62,020 bases of DNA from Marinobacterium jannaschii DSM 6295 (GCF_000620085.1 NZ_JHVJ01000031.1:1-62020); one strand, 5' to 3'. Positions 16,424 through 26,400 are shown, numbered from the stretch's first letter. The notes: a model not told the origin generated them from the sequence alone. Program-made: numbers and translations.

Positions 16424-17620
16424 ATGAAAAAGTTTGAGAAATCCTTTACCCAGCAGGAGTCGATCCCGCAAGCGGGTATCGAGGCGGCGGTTGAAGTGAT
16501 GCGCTCCGGTCGCCTGCACCGCTACAACACCCTGCCGGACGAGAAGAGCGAAACCGACCTGCTGGAACTGGAGTTTGCCGACTACATGGGCCTGAGCTAC
16601 TGCCTCGCCTGCGCCTCCGGCGGCTATGCCCTGCATATCGCCATGCGCGCCGCCGGTGTCGAAGCCGGTGACAAGGTGCTCTGCAATGCCTTCACCCTGG
16701 CCCCGGTACCGGGTGCGATCCACAACAGCGGCGCGGTACCGGTGCTGGTCGATGTCGCCGAAGACTATTGCATCGATCTGGATGACCTGGAGCGCAAAGC
16801 CGCCGACAGTGGCGCGCGCTACTTTATGCTCTCCCATATGCGCGGCCACCTGGCCGATATGGATCGCATTATGCAGATCTGCGAGCGCTACGACCTGTTC
16901 CTGATCGAAGACTGCGCTCACACCATGGGCGCCAGCTGGAACGGTAAAATGAGCGGCACCTTCGGTGATATCGCCTGCTTCAGTACCCAGACCTACAAAC
17001 ATGTGAACTCCGGCGAAGGTGGTTTCCTCACCACCCGCCACCCGGAGATTATGGCCCGAGCGATCATTCACTCCGGCTCCTATATGCTGTTTGAGCGCCA
17101 CTTCGCCGCACCACCGAAAGAGCTGTTTGAGCAGATCCGCTACGAGACCCCGAACTACAGCGGCCGGATGGACAATCTGCGCGCGGCGATCCTGCGCCCG
17201 CAGATCGCCGACCTGGATAACCAGTGCCAGCGCTGGAACGCCCGCTACCGCATTTTAGAAACCCAGTTCAACGACTCTGAAGTGATCCATATCCCGGCCC
17301 GGTCGGAGAAAGAGCAGTTTGTCGCCAGCTCGATCCAGTTCTCAGTGCCCGGCTTCAGCCGCAAACAGATCCTGCAACTGGTGGCCAACTGCGCCGAACG
17401 CGGGGTAATACTGAAGTGGTTCGGTGATGAAGAGCCACGCGACTACACCAGCCGCTACGACAGCTGGCGCTATATCGAAGAGATCCCACAGCTGCCACAA
17501 ACCAAGCAGATCCTTTCCACCCTGCTGGATATGCGTATCCCGCTAACCTTCAGCGAAGAGGATTGCCAGCTACTGGGCGAGATTATCTGTGAGGAGGCGG
17601 TGAAGATTTCAGACCGGTAG
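16424..17620 (+). CDS. DegT/DnrJ/EryC1 (fold-type I) aminotransferase
   Basis: A 398-residue PLP aminotransferase with D163 in IEDCAHTMGA and the lysine K192 in TQTYKHVNSGEGG, the position that binds PLP. The family normally aminates keto-sugars or related ketones and aldehydes. It is the second gene of the hpsN-like operon (10-bp gap), so it may aminate a product or precursor of the HpsN-like step, for example a C3-sulfonate carbonyl. No sugar-nucleotide genes are nearby, which argues against a surface polysaccharide role. Terminated by the hairpin at 17662. Confidence 0.82.
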   Translation: MKKFEKSFTQQESIPQAGIEAAVEVMRSGRLHRYNTLPDEKSETDLLELEFADYMGLSYCLACASGGYALHIAMRAAGVEAGDKVLCNAFTLAPVPGAIHNSGAVPVLVDVAEDYCIDLDDLERKAADSGARYFMLSHMRGHLADMDRIMQICERYDLFLIEDCAHTMGASWNGKMSGTFGDIACFSTQTYKHVNSGEGGFLTTRHPEIMARAIIHSGSYMLFERHFAAPPKELFEQIRYETPNYSGRMDNLRAAILRPQIADLDNQCQRWNARYRILETQFNDSEVIHIPARSEKEQFVASSIQFSVPGFSRKQILQLVANCAERGVILKWFGDEEPRDYTSRYDSWRYIEEIPQLPQTKQILSTLLDMRIPLTFSEEDCQLLGEIICEEAVKISDR

Positions 17621-17661
17621 CAGCCCCCCTTTTAAAGCTAAAACCGTTTCTGGGTAAATAA

Positions 17662-17698
17662 AAAGGGCCGGTATACGTATTTCATCTACCGGCCCTTT
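17662..17698. terminator. Bidirectional terminator
   Basis: 12-bp stem AAAGGGCCGGTA / TACCGGCCCTTT with A-rich left and T-containing right flanks, between the convergent aminotransferase and lipoprotein genes. Confidence 0.9.
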
Positions 17699-17726
17699 CT
17701 AGGCTGACAGCAGGACCTCCCAGTCT

Positions 17727-17921
17727 CTAAAGCTTCTCTCTCAGGCGTTTCCAAAAGCCTTGTTTCTGACGGATCAGCGGAGCCTTACTTTCAGATGGCC
17801 CCTGATTGGCATATCCAATATCCTGCTTAGGCACTGATGCCGAACAGCCCTGCATGATAGGAGCCAGGGCCAGAAGCAGAACCAGCCCGAGCTGATTCAG
17901 GATAGCTCTTACCTTGATCAT
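17727..17921 (-). CDS. Small lipoprotein downstream of porin
   Basis: 64 residues with a signal sequence (LVLLLALAPIMQG) and lipobox Cys26, then a short polar tail ending in the basic run FWKRLREKL. It is translationally coupled to the porin: its ATG shares the A of the porin TGA stop (TGATG). Probably an envelope-anchored small accessory protein of the porin; no family recognised. Confidence 0.7.
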   Translation of the reverse strand: MIKVRAILNQLGLVLLLALAPIMQGCSASVPKQDIGYANQGPSESKAPLIRQKQGFWKRLREKL

Positions 17922-19135
17922 CAGAATTTAACTCGCGCGCCCAGCAGGGCGACTGTTACCGGCTCATAGTCAACGCCGGCACGGTTACGCTCATAACGAT
18001 TCACTCCGAAATACACGTCTGTGTCGTATTCCGCAATCGATTGCACGGCCTGAATCCCATAGCCGGTCAACTCATCGTTAGCCCTCAGCATGTCCTGATT
18101 CTTGCGGTAATCCACTGAAAAGGAGGTTTTACCGTAGGGTACCAGGTTCGTCTGATACCCTAGTTTAGTGTAAAAGTGTTTCGGATCAGCCCCCGCGGCC
18201 GCCAGCGCAGAACCTGCCTTGACTGACCGACTGCTGATCGATACTGAGCCATTGAGACCATTCGCCAGCTTCACCGCTACTGACCCACTGGTAGTTGAAT
18301 CCCAGTCTTTGTCATCGTTACCGGAGGCATCGGCATAACCCAGAGAGGCTCGCAATTTAAGGTCCTCATTGGTTAAGCCATATCGTGCCGCCACATCCCA
18401 AGCACCGCCCTGTGTGGTGCTGGTCGCAAACCCGAGGCCTCCAAAGAATGGTGTATCGTAGCGAATACGGTCAGTCCGGCCCAGGCCATCCAGGTTAGCC
18501 CCCAGAGACCCTATTTTGTCGGTATCCAGTACGCCATCTGAGCGACGGAACAGAGCACCAGCCGCACCACCAACATAAGCACCACTGGCAAGCCAGGTGT
18601 TAGACAGATCATTCTCAGCAGTACCATCAGATGCAGTCCAGCCTTGCCCCAGCCAAAGCTTACCTAAATTCTCATGTCGGACATAAACTTCAGCACGGCG
18701 ATCACTGAAAGACTGGCTACCGTCTCCACTCTCTTCATTATTCTGGTTAATGGAAGCTGTACTGTTAGATTCCAGCTGAACTTCCAGCGCACCGCCAACC
18801 ATAAGATCATTGTTCAGCGTCTTTTCCGCGATAACCCGCAACCGAGTCGCAGAATTATCATTATCTACACTGTTCACAGAACTATCGCTACCATCACTTA
18901 AGTACTGAACGGCTCGGTTAATGTGTCCGGATATTTCCACATGTGTTTTTTTTGGCCCTGTATTTTTAGCAGCAGTTCCTTTTCCCTGAGACGCTTTTAG
19001 CTGTTCCATCTCCATTTTTAGCTGAGATATCTCACGCTGAATATCTTGCTGAGCACTCCCAGCAGCATAGGCTGCCGAAGAAAGCACAGAGGAAACGGCA
19101 ATCGCAATAGAGGTAACTACAAATTTGTTTTTCAT
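17921..19135 (-). CDS. Outer-membrane porin with N-terminal coiled coil
   Basis: 404 residues. A signal peptide ends at AAYAAG. Residues about 28-50 (QQDIQREISQLKMEMEQLK) form a short coiled coil as in DcaP-like trimeric porins. Then comes HVEISGHINRAVQYLSDGSD and a beta-strand-rich barrel ending ALLGARVKF with the C-terminal Phe used for BAM insertion. It allows diffusion of small, probably anionic or organic, solutes; the specific solute is unknown. Strongly AT-rich upstream region. Confidence 0.85.
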   Translation of the reverse strand: MKNKFVVTSIAIAVSSVLSSAAYAAGSAQQDIQREISQLKMEMEQLKASQGKGTAAKNTGPKKTHVEISGHINRAVQYLSDGSDSSVNSVDNDNSATRLRVIAEKTLNNDLMVGGALEVQLESNSTASINQNNEESGDGSQSFSDRRAEVYVRHENLGKLWLGQGWTASDGTAENDLSNTWLASGAYVGGAAGALFRRSDGVLDTDKIGSLGANLDGLGRTDRIRYDTPFFGGLGFATSTTQGGAWDVAARYGLTNEDLKLRASLGYADASGNDDKDWDSTTSGSVAVKLANGLNGSVSISSRSVKAGSALAAAGADPKHFYTKLGYQTNLVPYGKTSFSVDYRKNQDMLRANDELTGYGIQAVQSIAEYDTDVYFGVNRYERNRAGVDYEPVTVALLGARVKF

Positions 19136-19662
19136 ATCAGACTCTGTTTAATCACACCTAAACAACCATCAGGACTGCATCGCAAACAATAAATGACCAA
19201 AACCATCTCTTAATACAAAGCAGACCACCTTTAAAGTTGGAGAACACCTGCTTATATGACAGCCATCCTCCACTTGATTCACAGAGCCATTATTAAAGAT
19301 ATGAATTACAAAACAATACAAAACCACACAAGCGAGCAAATTAGAGGCTTTATTTTAATAAACAGCTTATGTTTTCATTTTCAATTCATAACAAGGGGGA
19401 AATAGTGCTCAAAAATCAAAAGAAAATAAAATACTATTTTAGGAAATTCAGTAGAAAAAAGTCGCAGCCCCGACCTATTGAAGGGGGAAAGGGGGATCGA
19501 AACTGCGACGAAGGGCTGTACAACTCAGGGAGCGCCGGAGGGAACCGTATCTGTCTGGCAATCAGATAAATCACTCTTCCCGGCATCAGCTTTTACATTT
19601 CCGTAACGAAAATGCATACTGCTTCTAATTATCTAACAAGTCGTTGAGTATTGAGAATTATT
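19136..19662. other. 527-bp AT-rich intergenic interval with a possible small ORF or hairpin RNA
   Basis: The part next to the porin should hold its promoter. A GTG at 19405 with AAGGGGG upstream opens a 54-codon basic reading frame to 19569, without recognisable similarity. Inside it, GTCGCAG (19461) can pair with CTGCGAC (19503), so the signal could instead be a structured transcript. Neither is convincing. Confidence 0.3.
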
Positions 19663-20034
19663 TTATCGAATGGCAGCCTCCTTTGATGGGTAACCAGGTT
19701 CCAGTGAAGAGAATATCTTGTCTACGCTGATATCACCTCTTCGAGTATTTTTTGATTGAACATCTCTGCTTGCAATCGCCATCATAGAGGCTTCCTTAGA
19801 TGGCCATGCTGGGCCAATTTTTGAAAAATTGTAAGGTTCGCCATCCTTATTTTCAAATCGCTCTGTTCGATCAGTACCTTCAAGCATATGAGCTTCTTTC
19901 GAAGGAGCTGCAGGCTCCAGGCCCATGAATGGCGTATTTCCCTGATCAGATATTGCTGAATGATAACCCGCCGCCATTACCTGAGATGACAGAAAAAAAG
20001 CAGAAACCAGTATAACTTTAGATATAGCGCTCAT
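19663..20034 (-). CDS. Small exported protein with three PSKEA repeats
   Basis: A 123-residue protein. ATG 20032-20034 is chosen for its GAGGA site and because it begins a standard signal peptide (ISKVILVSAFFLSSQVMAAG). The mature part contains three near-identical modules, EPAAPSKEAHM, GPAWPSKEASMM and EPGYPSKEAAIR, spaced about 35-45 residues apart and separated by polar linkers. I do not recognise a family. A promoter-proximal operator is shared with the adjacent regulator and efflux genes, suggesting a periplasmic role in the same stress or metal response (inference). Confidence 0.75.
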   Translation of the reverse strand: MSAISKVILVSAFFLSSQVMAAGYHSAISDQGNTPFMGLEPAAPSKEAHMLEGTDRTERFENKDGEPYNFSKIGPAWPSKEASMMAIASRDVQSKNTRRGDISVDKIFSSLEPGYPSKEAAIR

Positions 20035-20084
20035 GTCTAATTCCTCGATGCTGTATTCATGCAATCAATATAAATTCGAGAAGT

Positions 20085-20099
20085 GAATTACAAATGAAC
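20085..20099 (+). promoter_or_regulatory. Direct-repeat operator, copy 1 (PSKEA gene)
   Basis: GAATTACAAATGAAC contains TGAA half-sites 11 bp apart (TGAA-N7-TGAA counting the preceding T), the spacing used by OmpR/PhoB-type regulators. It lies about 50 bp upstream of the PSKEA gene start. Confidence 0.6.
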
Positions 20100-20132
20100 A
20101 AAATTAACTTACCGGAAATTTATACCGATCAT

Positions 20133-20816
20133 TCAGGACCGATCAGTTCTTTCAAAAGGTGTAGCGGCCAGCATATAGCCTCGACCCCACAGAGTTCTTA
20201 TTCGGTAAGCTCCTACTTTCTTCCGCAAATTCCCTATATGTACTTCCACACAATTCCCTTTGAAACCATTGGGCCTTGTACCAAGCAAGACATTCAGCTC
20301 ATGTTTTGAAAAGACCTTATCCGGATACATTAATAGCGAACGCATCAATGTCATTTCACTTCGTGTCAAGCAGATTACATCGCCTTTCTCATCCACAAGT
20401 TCTGAACGCGCCTCATCCAAAAGAACTCCGTTTAACCGATAGCGACTGCCTTCAAGCTCACAGCGTCCATCAGTGAGACAGTTTCGAACTTCATCTAGTA
20501 GCCTCTCTTTTGAAACCGGTCGATGAATTATCCGGCAGATCTTAAAACCGATGATATCTTCACGCTTCGCTGAAGATTCCTGATCGACGATAATCAGCAA
20601 CGGTATGTTCACCTCTGCCAAAAAGCTCAGTGATAGCCAATCGATCCCTTGCCCAAAGGACCTGTCATAGATAATAAGACCACGCCCTCCACTCCGTGCT
20701 AACTTCACTGCCCGTGCAAGATCTGTAGCTTGATCGATTACATAGCCCAGGCTTCGAAGATTCTCTGACTGCAGGTTTCTAAAGACCGTATCTGATTCGA
20801 CCCAGACAATTCGCAT
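20133..20816 (-). CDS. OmpR/PhoB-type response regulator with atypical receiver
   Basis: 227 residues from the ATG at 20814-20816, which has GAGG five bases upstream. The receiver keeps an Asp at the phosphorylation position (D51 in LIIYDRSF), but the invariant Lys is Arg (R99 in IIHRP), the Thr/Ser of strand 4 is Val (LIIVDQE) and only one of the two acidic pocket residues is clear. The C-terminal winged helix is intact (LTRSEMTLMRSLL, VEVHIGNLRKKV, LWGRGYML). It may work without classical phosphorylation. It is divergent from the efflux operon, with two operator copies in between; no kinase is adjacent to it. Confidence 0.85.
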   Translation of the reverse strand: MRIVWVESDTVFRNLQSENLRSLGYVIDQATDLARAVKLARSGGRGLIIYDRSFGQGIDWLSLSFLAEVNIPLLIIVDQESSAKREDIIGFKICRIIHRPVSKERLLDEVRNCLTDGRCELEGSRYRLNGVLLDEARSELVDEKGDVICLTRSEMTLMRSLLMYPDKVFSKHELNVLLGTRPNGFKGNCVEVHIGNLRKKVGAYRIRTLWGRGYMLAATPFERTDRS

Positions 20817-20894
20817 AAACACCTCTGCCCCGGAAAGTTTCTTTTAAAATACTCAAATCCACTCATGATCCCAGCAAATTATAGGGAGAAAAAT

Positions 20895-20909
20895 GAATTG
20901 CAAATGAAA
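20895..20909 (+). promoter_or_regulatory. Direct-repeat operator, copy 2
   Basis: GAATTGCAAATGAAA, preceded by AAAT. Differs from the complement of copy 3 at only two of 19 aligned positions. Located 79 bp upstream of the atypical regulator start. Confidence 0.65.
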
Positions 20910-20952
20910 TCCTGATCGATTGCTTAACAATCTATTAACGAAGTTAATTTCC

Positions 20953-20967
20953 GTTCATTTGCAAATC
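20953..20967 (-). promoter_or_regulatory. Direct-repeat operator, copy 3
   Basis: On the minus strand GATTTGCAAATGAAC. It lies 51 bp upstream of the outer-membrane factor gene. Together with copy 2 it makes a pair in opposite orientation inside the divergent promoter region. Confidence 0.65.
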
Positions 20968-21017
20968 ATTTAGCAACAATACACTTCCATCTATTCCCGA
21001 TTTGAACGGAGGTGGAA

Positions 21018-22223
21018 ATGAAGAAACTATTGGGCAAAAGCCTGATTGTGCTGGCGGTATTAACACCGCTGGCGGCCAATGCTGCGACTGAAAGCGAGCG
21101 GCAAGAATTGCTGTCATTGCTATCAGAGCACCCACGCTGGCGGCAACAGGAGCAAAATGTCTATGCAGTCGAGGCCGACCTGGATGCGGCACAGCAGCCT
21201 ATCTACAACCCTGAGCTGTCGCTCAGTTACGAAGATGCCGATACCGCAGCCTATCAGGTGGGTGTCAGCCAAACCATCGACAGGAGTGATAAGCGGGCGA
21301 TTAATACCCGTATTGCAGAGACCAGGCTGGAGAAACAGCGCCTGATCAAACGCCAGGAGAACAACCGGCTGATAGCCGATACACTCAGGGCAATGGCTGA
21401 GCTGGATAGCAGCAACCAACAACTGGTACTGGAGACGCGCAATCTGGCACTGATGCAGAGTTTGGTAGAACAAGCTGAAAAACAGTACCAGGCAGGCGAT
21501 ATCAATCAATCCGATCTGAAACTGGTACGCCTGTCAGTTAGCAACTCAATCCTCAGCCAAACCGAAGCCAATAACCGGCATGCTAAGGCCGAAGCAACCA
21601 TCACCGAACTACTCGGGCAAGGCGGTCTACAGATGGCTGTTCATGATCTGTCCTTTCAGCCACCATCAGCCGCTGATATTAATGCAATACTGCCGCGGGT
21701 ATTGGATGTGCGCCTGGCCAAGCTGGACTCTCAGCTGAGTCAGCTGGACATCAAGCGGGCTGCCAGCCTAAGCAAAGCCGACCCGACTATCGGATTCAGC
21801 CTGGGAGATGATGACGGCAACGCCACAGCCGCAGTCACATTTACCGTGCCGCTGAATATCCGTAACAGCTACAGTGCAGAACAGCGCGCCAGTGCATTCC
21901 GCAATAACCAGAGCACAGAACGACTGAATCAGGTCTTACGCGCGAGCCAAACCTTGTTGGAAATGCTGCAGACCCAGCTACAGATTCTGGATCGCGGTAA
22001 CCGGCAATCCAAACAGGACAGTGAGACCGAGATTAATGCATTCAGCGCCTTGATGAACCGCATGCTGCAGCTGGGCGAGATTACAACCCGGGACTACCTG
22101 CAAAACCTGCAACAACGCAACGAAGCGATCGCTTCCGCGATAGAGCTGAACGCCCGCTATCAGCAAGCCGGTATTGATTGGCTGGAAGCAAGCGATCAGC
22201 TATTCAGCTGGCTCAACCGCTAA
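21018..22223 (+). CDS. czcC: TolC/CzcC-like outer-membrane efflux channel
   Basis: 401 residues. GGAGG at 21008-21012 selects the ATG at 21018. Signal peptide GKSLIVLAVLTPLAANA; the mature protein is the two-fold OEP helical hairpin family, with NPELSLSYEDAD in the first strand region and long Gln- and Leu-rich helices (LVEQAEKQYQAGDINQSDL). It forms the outer-membrane duct for the adaptor and pump encoded next (gaps of 16-17 bp, one operon). Symbol by homology class; the metal is not established. Confidence 0.85.
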   Translation: MKKLLGKSLIVLAVLTPLAANAATESERQELLSLLSEHPRWRQQEQNVYAVEADLDAAQQPIYNPELSLSYEDADTAAYQVGVSQTIDRSDKRAINTRIAETRLEKQRLIKRQENNRLIADTLRAMAELDSSNQQLVLETRNLALMQSLVEQAEKQYQAGDINQSDLKLVRLSVSNSILSQTEANNRHAKAEATITELLGQGGLQMAVHDLSFQPPSAADINAILPRVLDVRLAKLDSQLSQLDIKRAASLSKADPTIGFSLGDDDGNATAAVTFTVPLNIRNSYSAEQRASAFRNNQSTERLNQVLRASQTLLEMLQTQLQILDRGNRQSKQDSETEINAFSALMNRMLQLGEITTRDYLQNLQQRNEAIASAIELNARYQQAGIDWLEASDQLFSWLNR

Positions 22224-22239
22224 ACCGAGGACAATGAAA

Positions 22240-23403
22240 ATGCCACAGAACTCTCTACTTTCTGCCACTTTGGCGTTGGGCCTGCTGCTGGCGTCTGCGG
22301 CCACTCCGGCGAGCAAGCAGGCAGTCGAAGATAGAAATGCCCACCCCGCCAATGAAAATCACCAGAACACAGGAGATACCGAAGAGAATGAAGGGACGAT
22401 TTCTCTAAGCAAACAACAACGGGCACTGATAGGACTCAAGACCCAGCTGCCACGTAAGCAGCCCCTGCCTCAGCTAATCTCTGCACCGGGAGAAGTAGTT
22501 GCTAACCGATACAGCAGCTCTGTTATCTCTCCGATTAAAACCGCCCGGGTGCTGCAGCGCCATGTTGTTCTCGGAGATCATGTCCGTGAAGGACAAAGCT
22601 TGGTGACGCTGTTCAGTGACGACCTGCTCAATGCACAAACACGCTATATCAATGCTCATAAGGAGTGGGCGTTGGTGAAACAGCTGGGCAAACAGTCGTC
22701 CGGCCGCAACCGTTATGAGAACGCATTGACCGCATTCAGAGCAGCCAGGACCCAGTTGACCTCATTTGGCCTTAGCCGTACCGACATCAACAAACTGGAT
22801 AACGCTACCGCCCCACAATCTCTCGGGCAACTGGTATTGAAGGCGCCATTTGCCGGCGTCATTCAAAGCGATGACTTTATCATCGGGGAACAGGCAGATC
22901 CTGGCCAGCCACTAATCACGCTGGTCGATGAGTCGGAGATCTGGGTCGAAGCTCTGCTGCCACCCGATGCTCTGCAAAGCGATAACAAAAAGCTAACCAT
23001 CAGTGTCCGCATTGGCAACGAAATACTGCCCGGCCAACTCATTCAGCAATCACATAGTATTGATGAACGCACCCGCACACGCATGATGCGGGTGGCGGTA
23101 GATAACAGCGCTCATAACCTGCATCCGGGCCAGTTTGCTAACGTCGATTTCAGACAGTCATCCAAAACCCTGGCTTATCTGTTGCCGGAACAGGCCCTGA
23201 CCCGCACAGCCGACGGTGACTGGGCACTATTTTATGAGGTCTCCCCAGGTAAGTTTCAACAGGAAGAGGTCGAGGTCATAGCTGACCTGCCGGGTGAGCG
23301 CGCTGTATCAGGCCTGCGTGCTAATCAGGCCGTTGTGACTCAAGGTACCTTTTATCTGGCCTCTGAGCAGGCCAAAAGCGGTTTCAATACCCACGGCCAC
23401 TGA
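22240..23403 (+). CDS. czcB: RND periplasmic adaptor (CzcB/CusB type)
   Basis: 387 residues. Signal peptide SATLALGLLLASAATPA; then barrel-sandwich and beta-barrel domains with PGEVVANRYSSSVISP and VLQRHVVLGDHVREGQSLV. The C-terminus ends NTHGH, a possible metal-binding tail. The ATG at 22240 (9 bp after GAGG) is preferred over the in-frame ATG at 22234. It bridges the pump and the outer-membrane channel in a tripartite exporter. Confidence 0.85.
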   Translation: MPQNSLLSATLALGLLLASAATPASKQAVEDRNAHPANENHQNTGDTEENEGTISLSKQQRALIGLKTQLPRKQPLPQLISAPGEVVANRYSSSVISPIKTARVLQRHVVLGDHVREGQSLVTLFSDDLLNAQTRYINAHKEWALVKQLGKQSSGRNRYENALTAFRAARTQLTSFGLSRTDINKLDNATAPQSLGQLVLKAPFAGVIQSDDFIIGEQADPGQPLITLVDESEIWVEALLPPDALQSDNKKLTISVRIGNEILPGQLIQQSHSIDERTRTRMMRVAVDNSAHNLHPGQFANVDFRQSSKTLAYLLPEQALTRTADGDWALFYEVSPGKFQQEEVEVIADLPGERAVSGLRANQAVVTQGTFYLASEQAKSGFNTHGH

Positions 23404-23420
23404 GTTGGAGATCTATCTGA

Positions 23421-26400
23421 ATGCTTAACCGTATTGTCGACTGGGCGGTCACAAACCGGCTACTGGTACTGCTACTCTTGCTTGCCAGCATCGCAGCCGC
23501 TGCACTGATGATCCCGCGGCTTAACCTTGATGCGTTTCCGGATGTCACCAACGTCCAGGTTACAGTCAATGCTGAAGCGCCTGGGCTTGCCGCTGAAGAA
23601 GTTGAACAGCTGATTACCTTCCCTATCGAATCAGTCATGTACGCCCTGCCCGATGTGGCACAGGTACGCTCTATTTCAAAAACCGGCCTGTCCGGTGTCA
23701 CCGTTGTCTTCAAGGAGGGCACCGATATCTATTTCGCTCGTCAGCTGGTGTTTGAACGCCTCCAAGCTGCCCGCGAGATGATCCCTGAAGGGGTCGGCAT
23801 CCCCGAAATAGGTCCCAATACTTCCGGACTGGGCCAGGTATTTCAGTACCTGCTTAAGGTAGACCCCGGCAGCAACTATGATGTGATGCAGCTACGAAGT
23901 CTTAACGACTGGGTGGTTAAGTTATTGCTGATGCCTGTTGACGGTGTGACCGAAGTGCTGTCGTTTGGCGGCGATGTTAAACAGTATCAGGTTGAGATTG
24001 ATTCCAACAAGCTGCTGAGTTACGGACTGCAGACTGCTGACATTGTCGATGCCATTGAAGCCAATAACCGTAACGCCGGCGGCTGGTACATGGATCGTGG
24101 TAATGAGCAACTGGTTGTGCGGGGCGTCGGCTGGTTACGTAACGGCACAGATGGCCTGGCCGATATCGCAGCAATCCCGCTGAAGGAACAGGACGGTACA
24201 CTGGTACGAGTCAGCGATATCGCCCGCGTCGGTTTTGGCTCTGAAATCCGTCAGGGCGCCGTATCTCTCTCCATGCGCAACGGGTCTGGCGCAGCGGAAA
24301 GTCTAGGTGAAGTAGTTACCGGTATCGTGCTGAAGCGCATGGGCTCCAACACCAATGCAACAATAGAGGGTATCAAAGCACGGATTCCCCTGATCAATCG
24401 TGCTCTTCCCGACGGTGTTACCTTTGAACCATTCTATGATCAGGCTGACCTGGTCAGTAAGGCGATCAACACCGTGGTCACCGCCCTGCTGCAGGCATTT
24501 GCCTTTATCGTCATTGTACTATCGTTGTTCCTGCTCAACCTCCGTGCCACAGCACTGGTTCTAATTTCCATCCCACTCTCAGTCGGCCTGGCTCTGGCCC
24601 TGATGGCTTACTACGGTCTGTCAGCCAACCTGATGTCATTGGGCGGACTGGCCATCGCCATCGGTATGATGGTCGACGGCGCTGTAGTGATGATGGAGAA
24701 CATCTTTAAGCACCTCAGTCATCCGGATCAAATGCACGAGGGCCATACCGCGCCGGACAGTGATGATCCTTACGCGGCTTCGACCGATAACTCCGGCATT
24801 CCACTTCGAATCAAGATGGCTGCCCGAGAGGTTGCGCGTCCGGTTTTCTTCGCTGTAATGATTATCGTCGTGGTATTTGCCCCGCTGTTCAGCCTTGACG
24901 GTGTAGAGGGTAAGCTCTTTCAGCCCATGGCAATCACCATCATTATTGCGATGCTGGCGGCTCTGCTAGTCGCCCTGATCATAGTGCCTGCAATGGCAAG
25001 TTACCTGTTCCGCTCCGGAATTCGAGAGAAGGAAAGTCCGATTCTTAAGCCCCTGGACGCCGCTTACCGCTTTCTGCTGCAGCGCGCCCTGCGCTTTCGC
25101 CAGGCTGTGGTGGCCCTGGCTATTGCATCGGTACTGGGAACAATGGCACTTGTGCCACAGCTTGGAACTGAATTTGTACCCGAGCTGGAGGAAGGCACCA
25201 TTAATATCCGAGTTACCCTGGCACCATCTGCGAATCTGGATACGGCGCTGGAGATCGCCCCCAAACTGGAGCAGACACTGTTGCAGTTCCCCGAAGTTAC
25301 CTATGCGTTAAGCCGCATAGGTCGGCCTGAACTGGGCGGCGACCCCGAACCCGTCTCCAACGTAGAGATCTACGTCGGATTGAAACCACAATCCGAGTGG
25401 ACCACCGCACCCACCCGCCAGGAACTGCAGCAACAGTTTAAAGAGAAACTAGAAATCTTTCCCGGACTGTTATTGAACTTCTCTCAGCCCATAGCTACCC
25501 GGGTAGACGAGCTGTTATCAGGTGTTAAAGCCCAGCTTGCAATTAAACTGTTCGGTCCCGATCTGGCGACTCTGGCCGAGAAAGGCCGTGAGATAGAACA
25601 GCAGGTAAGACAGATCGATGGTACCCGAGACGTCGCTATGGAACAGGTCGAAGGTGAAGCTCAGCTGGTTATCCGGCCTGATCGCGAACAACTGTTCCGC
25701 TATGGTCTGGCAATCGGAGACATTATTGATCTAGTCGAAACTGGTATCGGCGGTATGGCCGCAGGCCAAGTGGTAAACGGCAATGAACGCTACGATATCT
25801 ATGTCCGGCTGGCACAAAACCAGCGTAATAATATTGCCCGCCTGCGCGATCTGCGCTTGCAGTCAGCCAATGGTGCCTGGGTAAAGCTGGGCGATGTAGC
25901 CCAGGTCGCCATCGAATCCGGCCCACCACAGATTCGTCGCGACGACGTACAGCGCCGGGTGGTGGTGCAAGCCAATGTCGAAGGCCGCGATATGGGCAGC
26001 ATCGTGCGCGATATCAATGCCGCTATCGATACCCGGGTGGAACTTCCCGCGGGCTATACAGTCTCTATCGGCGGTCAGTTCGAAAACCAGCAGCGGGCAC
26101 AGGCCAAGCTGATGGTCGTAGTTCCGCTGTCGATTGCATTAATCGGCCTGTTACTCTATTTCTCGTTTGGCTCGACGATGCAGGCCACACTGGTATTGCT
26201 TAACCTGCCACTGGCGCTGATTGGCGGTGTGCTGGCGCTGTATCTGTCAGGCCAGTACCTCTCGGTACCCAGCTCCATTGGCTTTATCACCTTGTTTGGA
26301 GTGGCCGTACTCAACGGCGTTGTGATGGTCGAGAGTATCAACCTGAGGCTTGAGGCCGGCCAAGAACTGCAGACTGCTATCTTTGAGGGCGCCTGCTCCC

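Noticed and set aside
15533-17101. Long minus-strand reading frame across hpsN and the aminotransferase gene
   Set aside because: It mirrors two well-supported genes and has the low-complexity Gly/Val/His bias of GC-rich antisense frames.
16424-17620. DegT aminotransferase as part of a surface polysaccharide cluster
   Set aside because: No glycosyltransferase, nucleotide-sugar or flippase genes are nearby; it is coupled to the HpsN-like gene.
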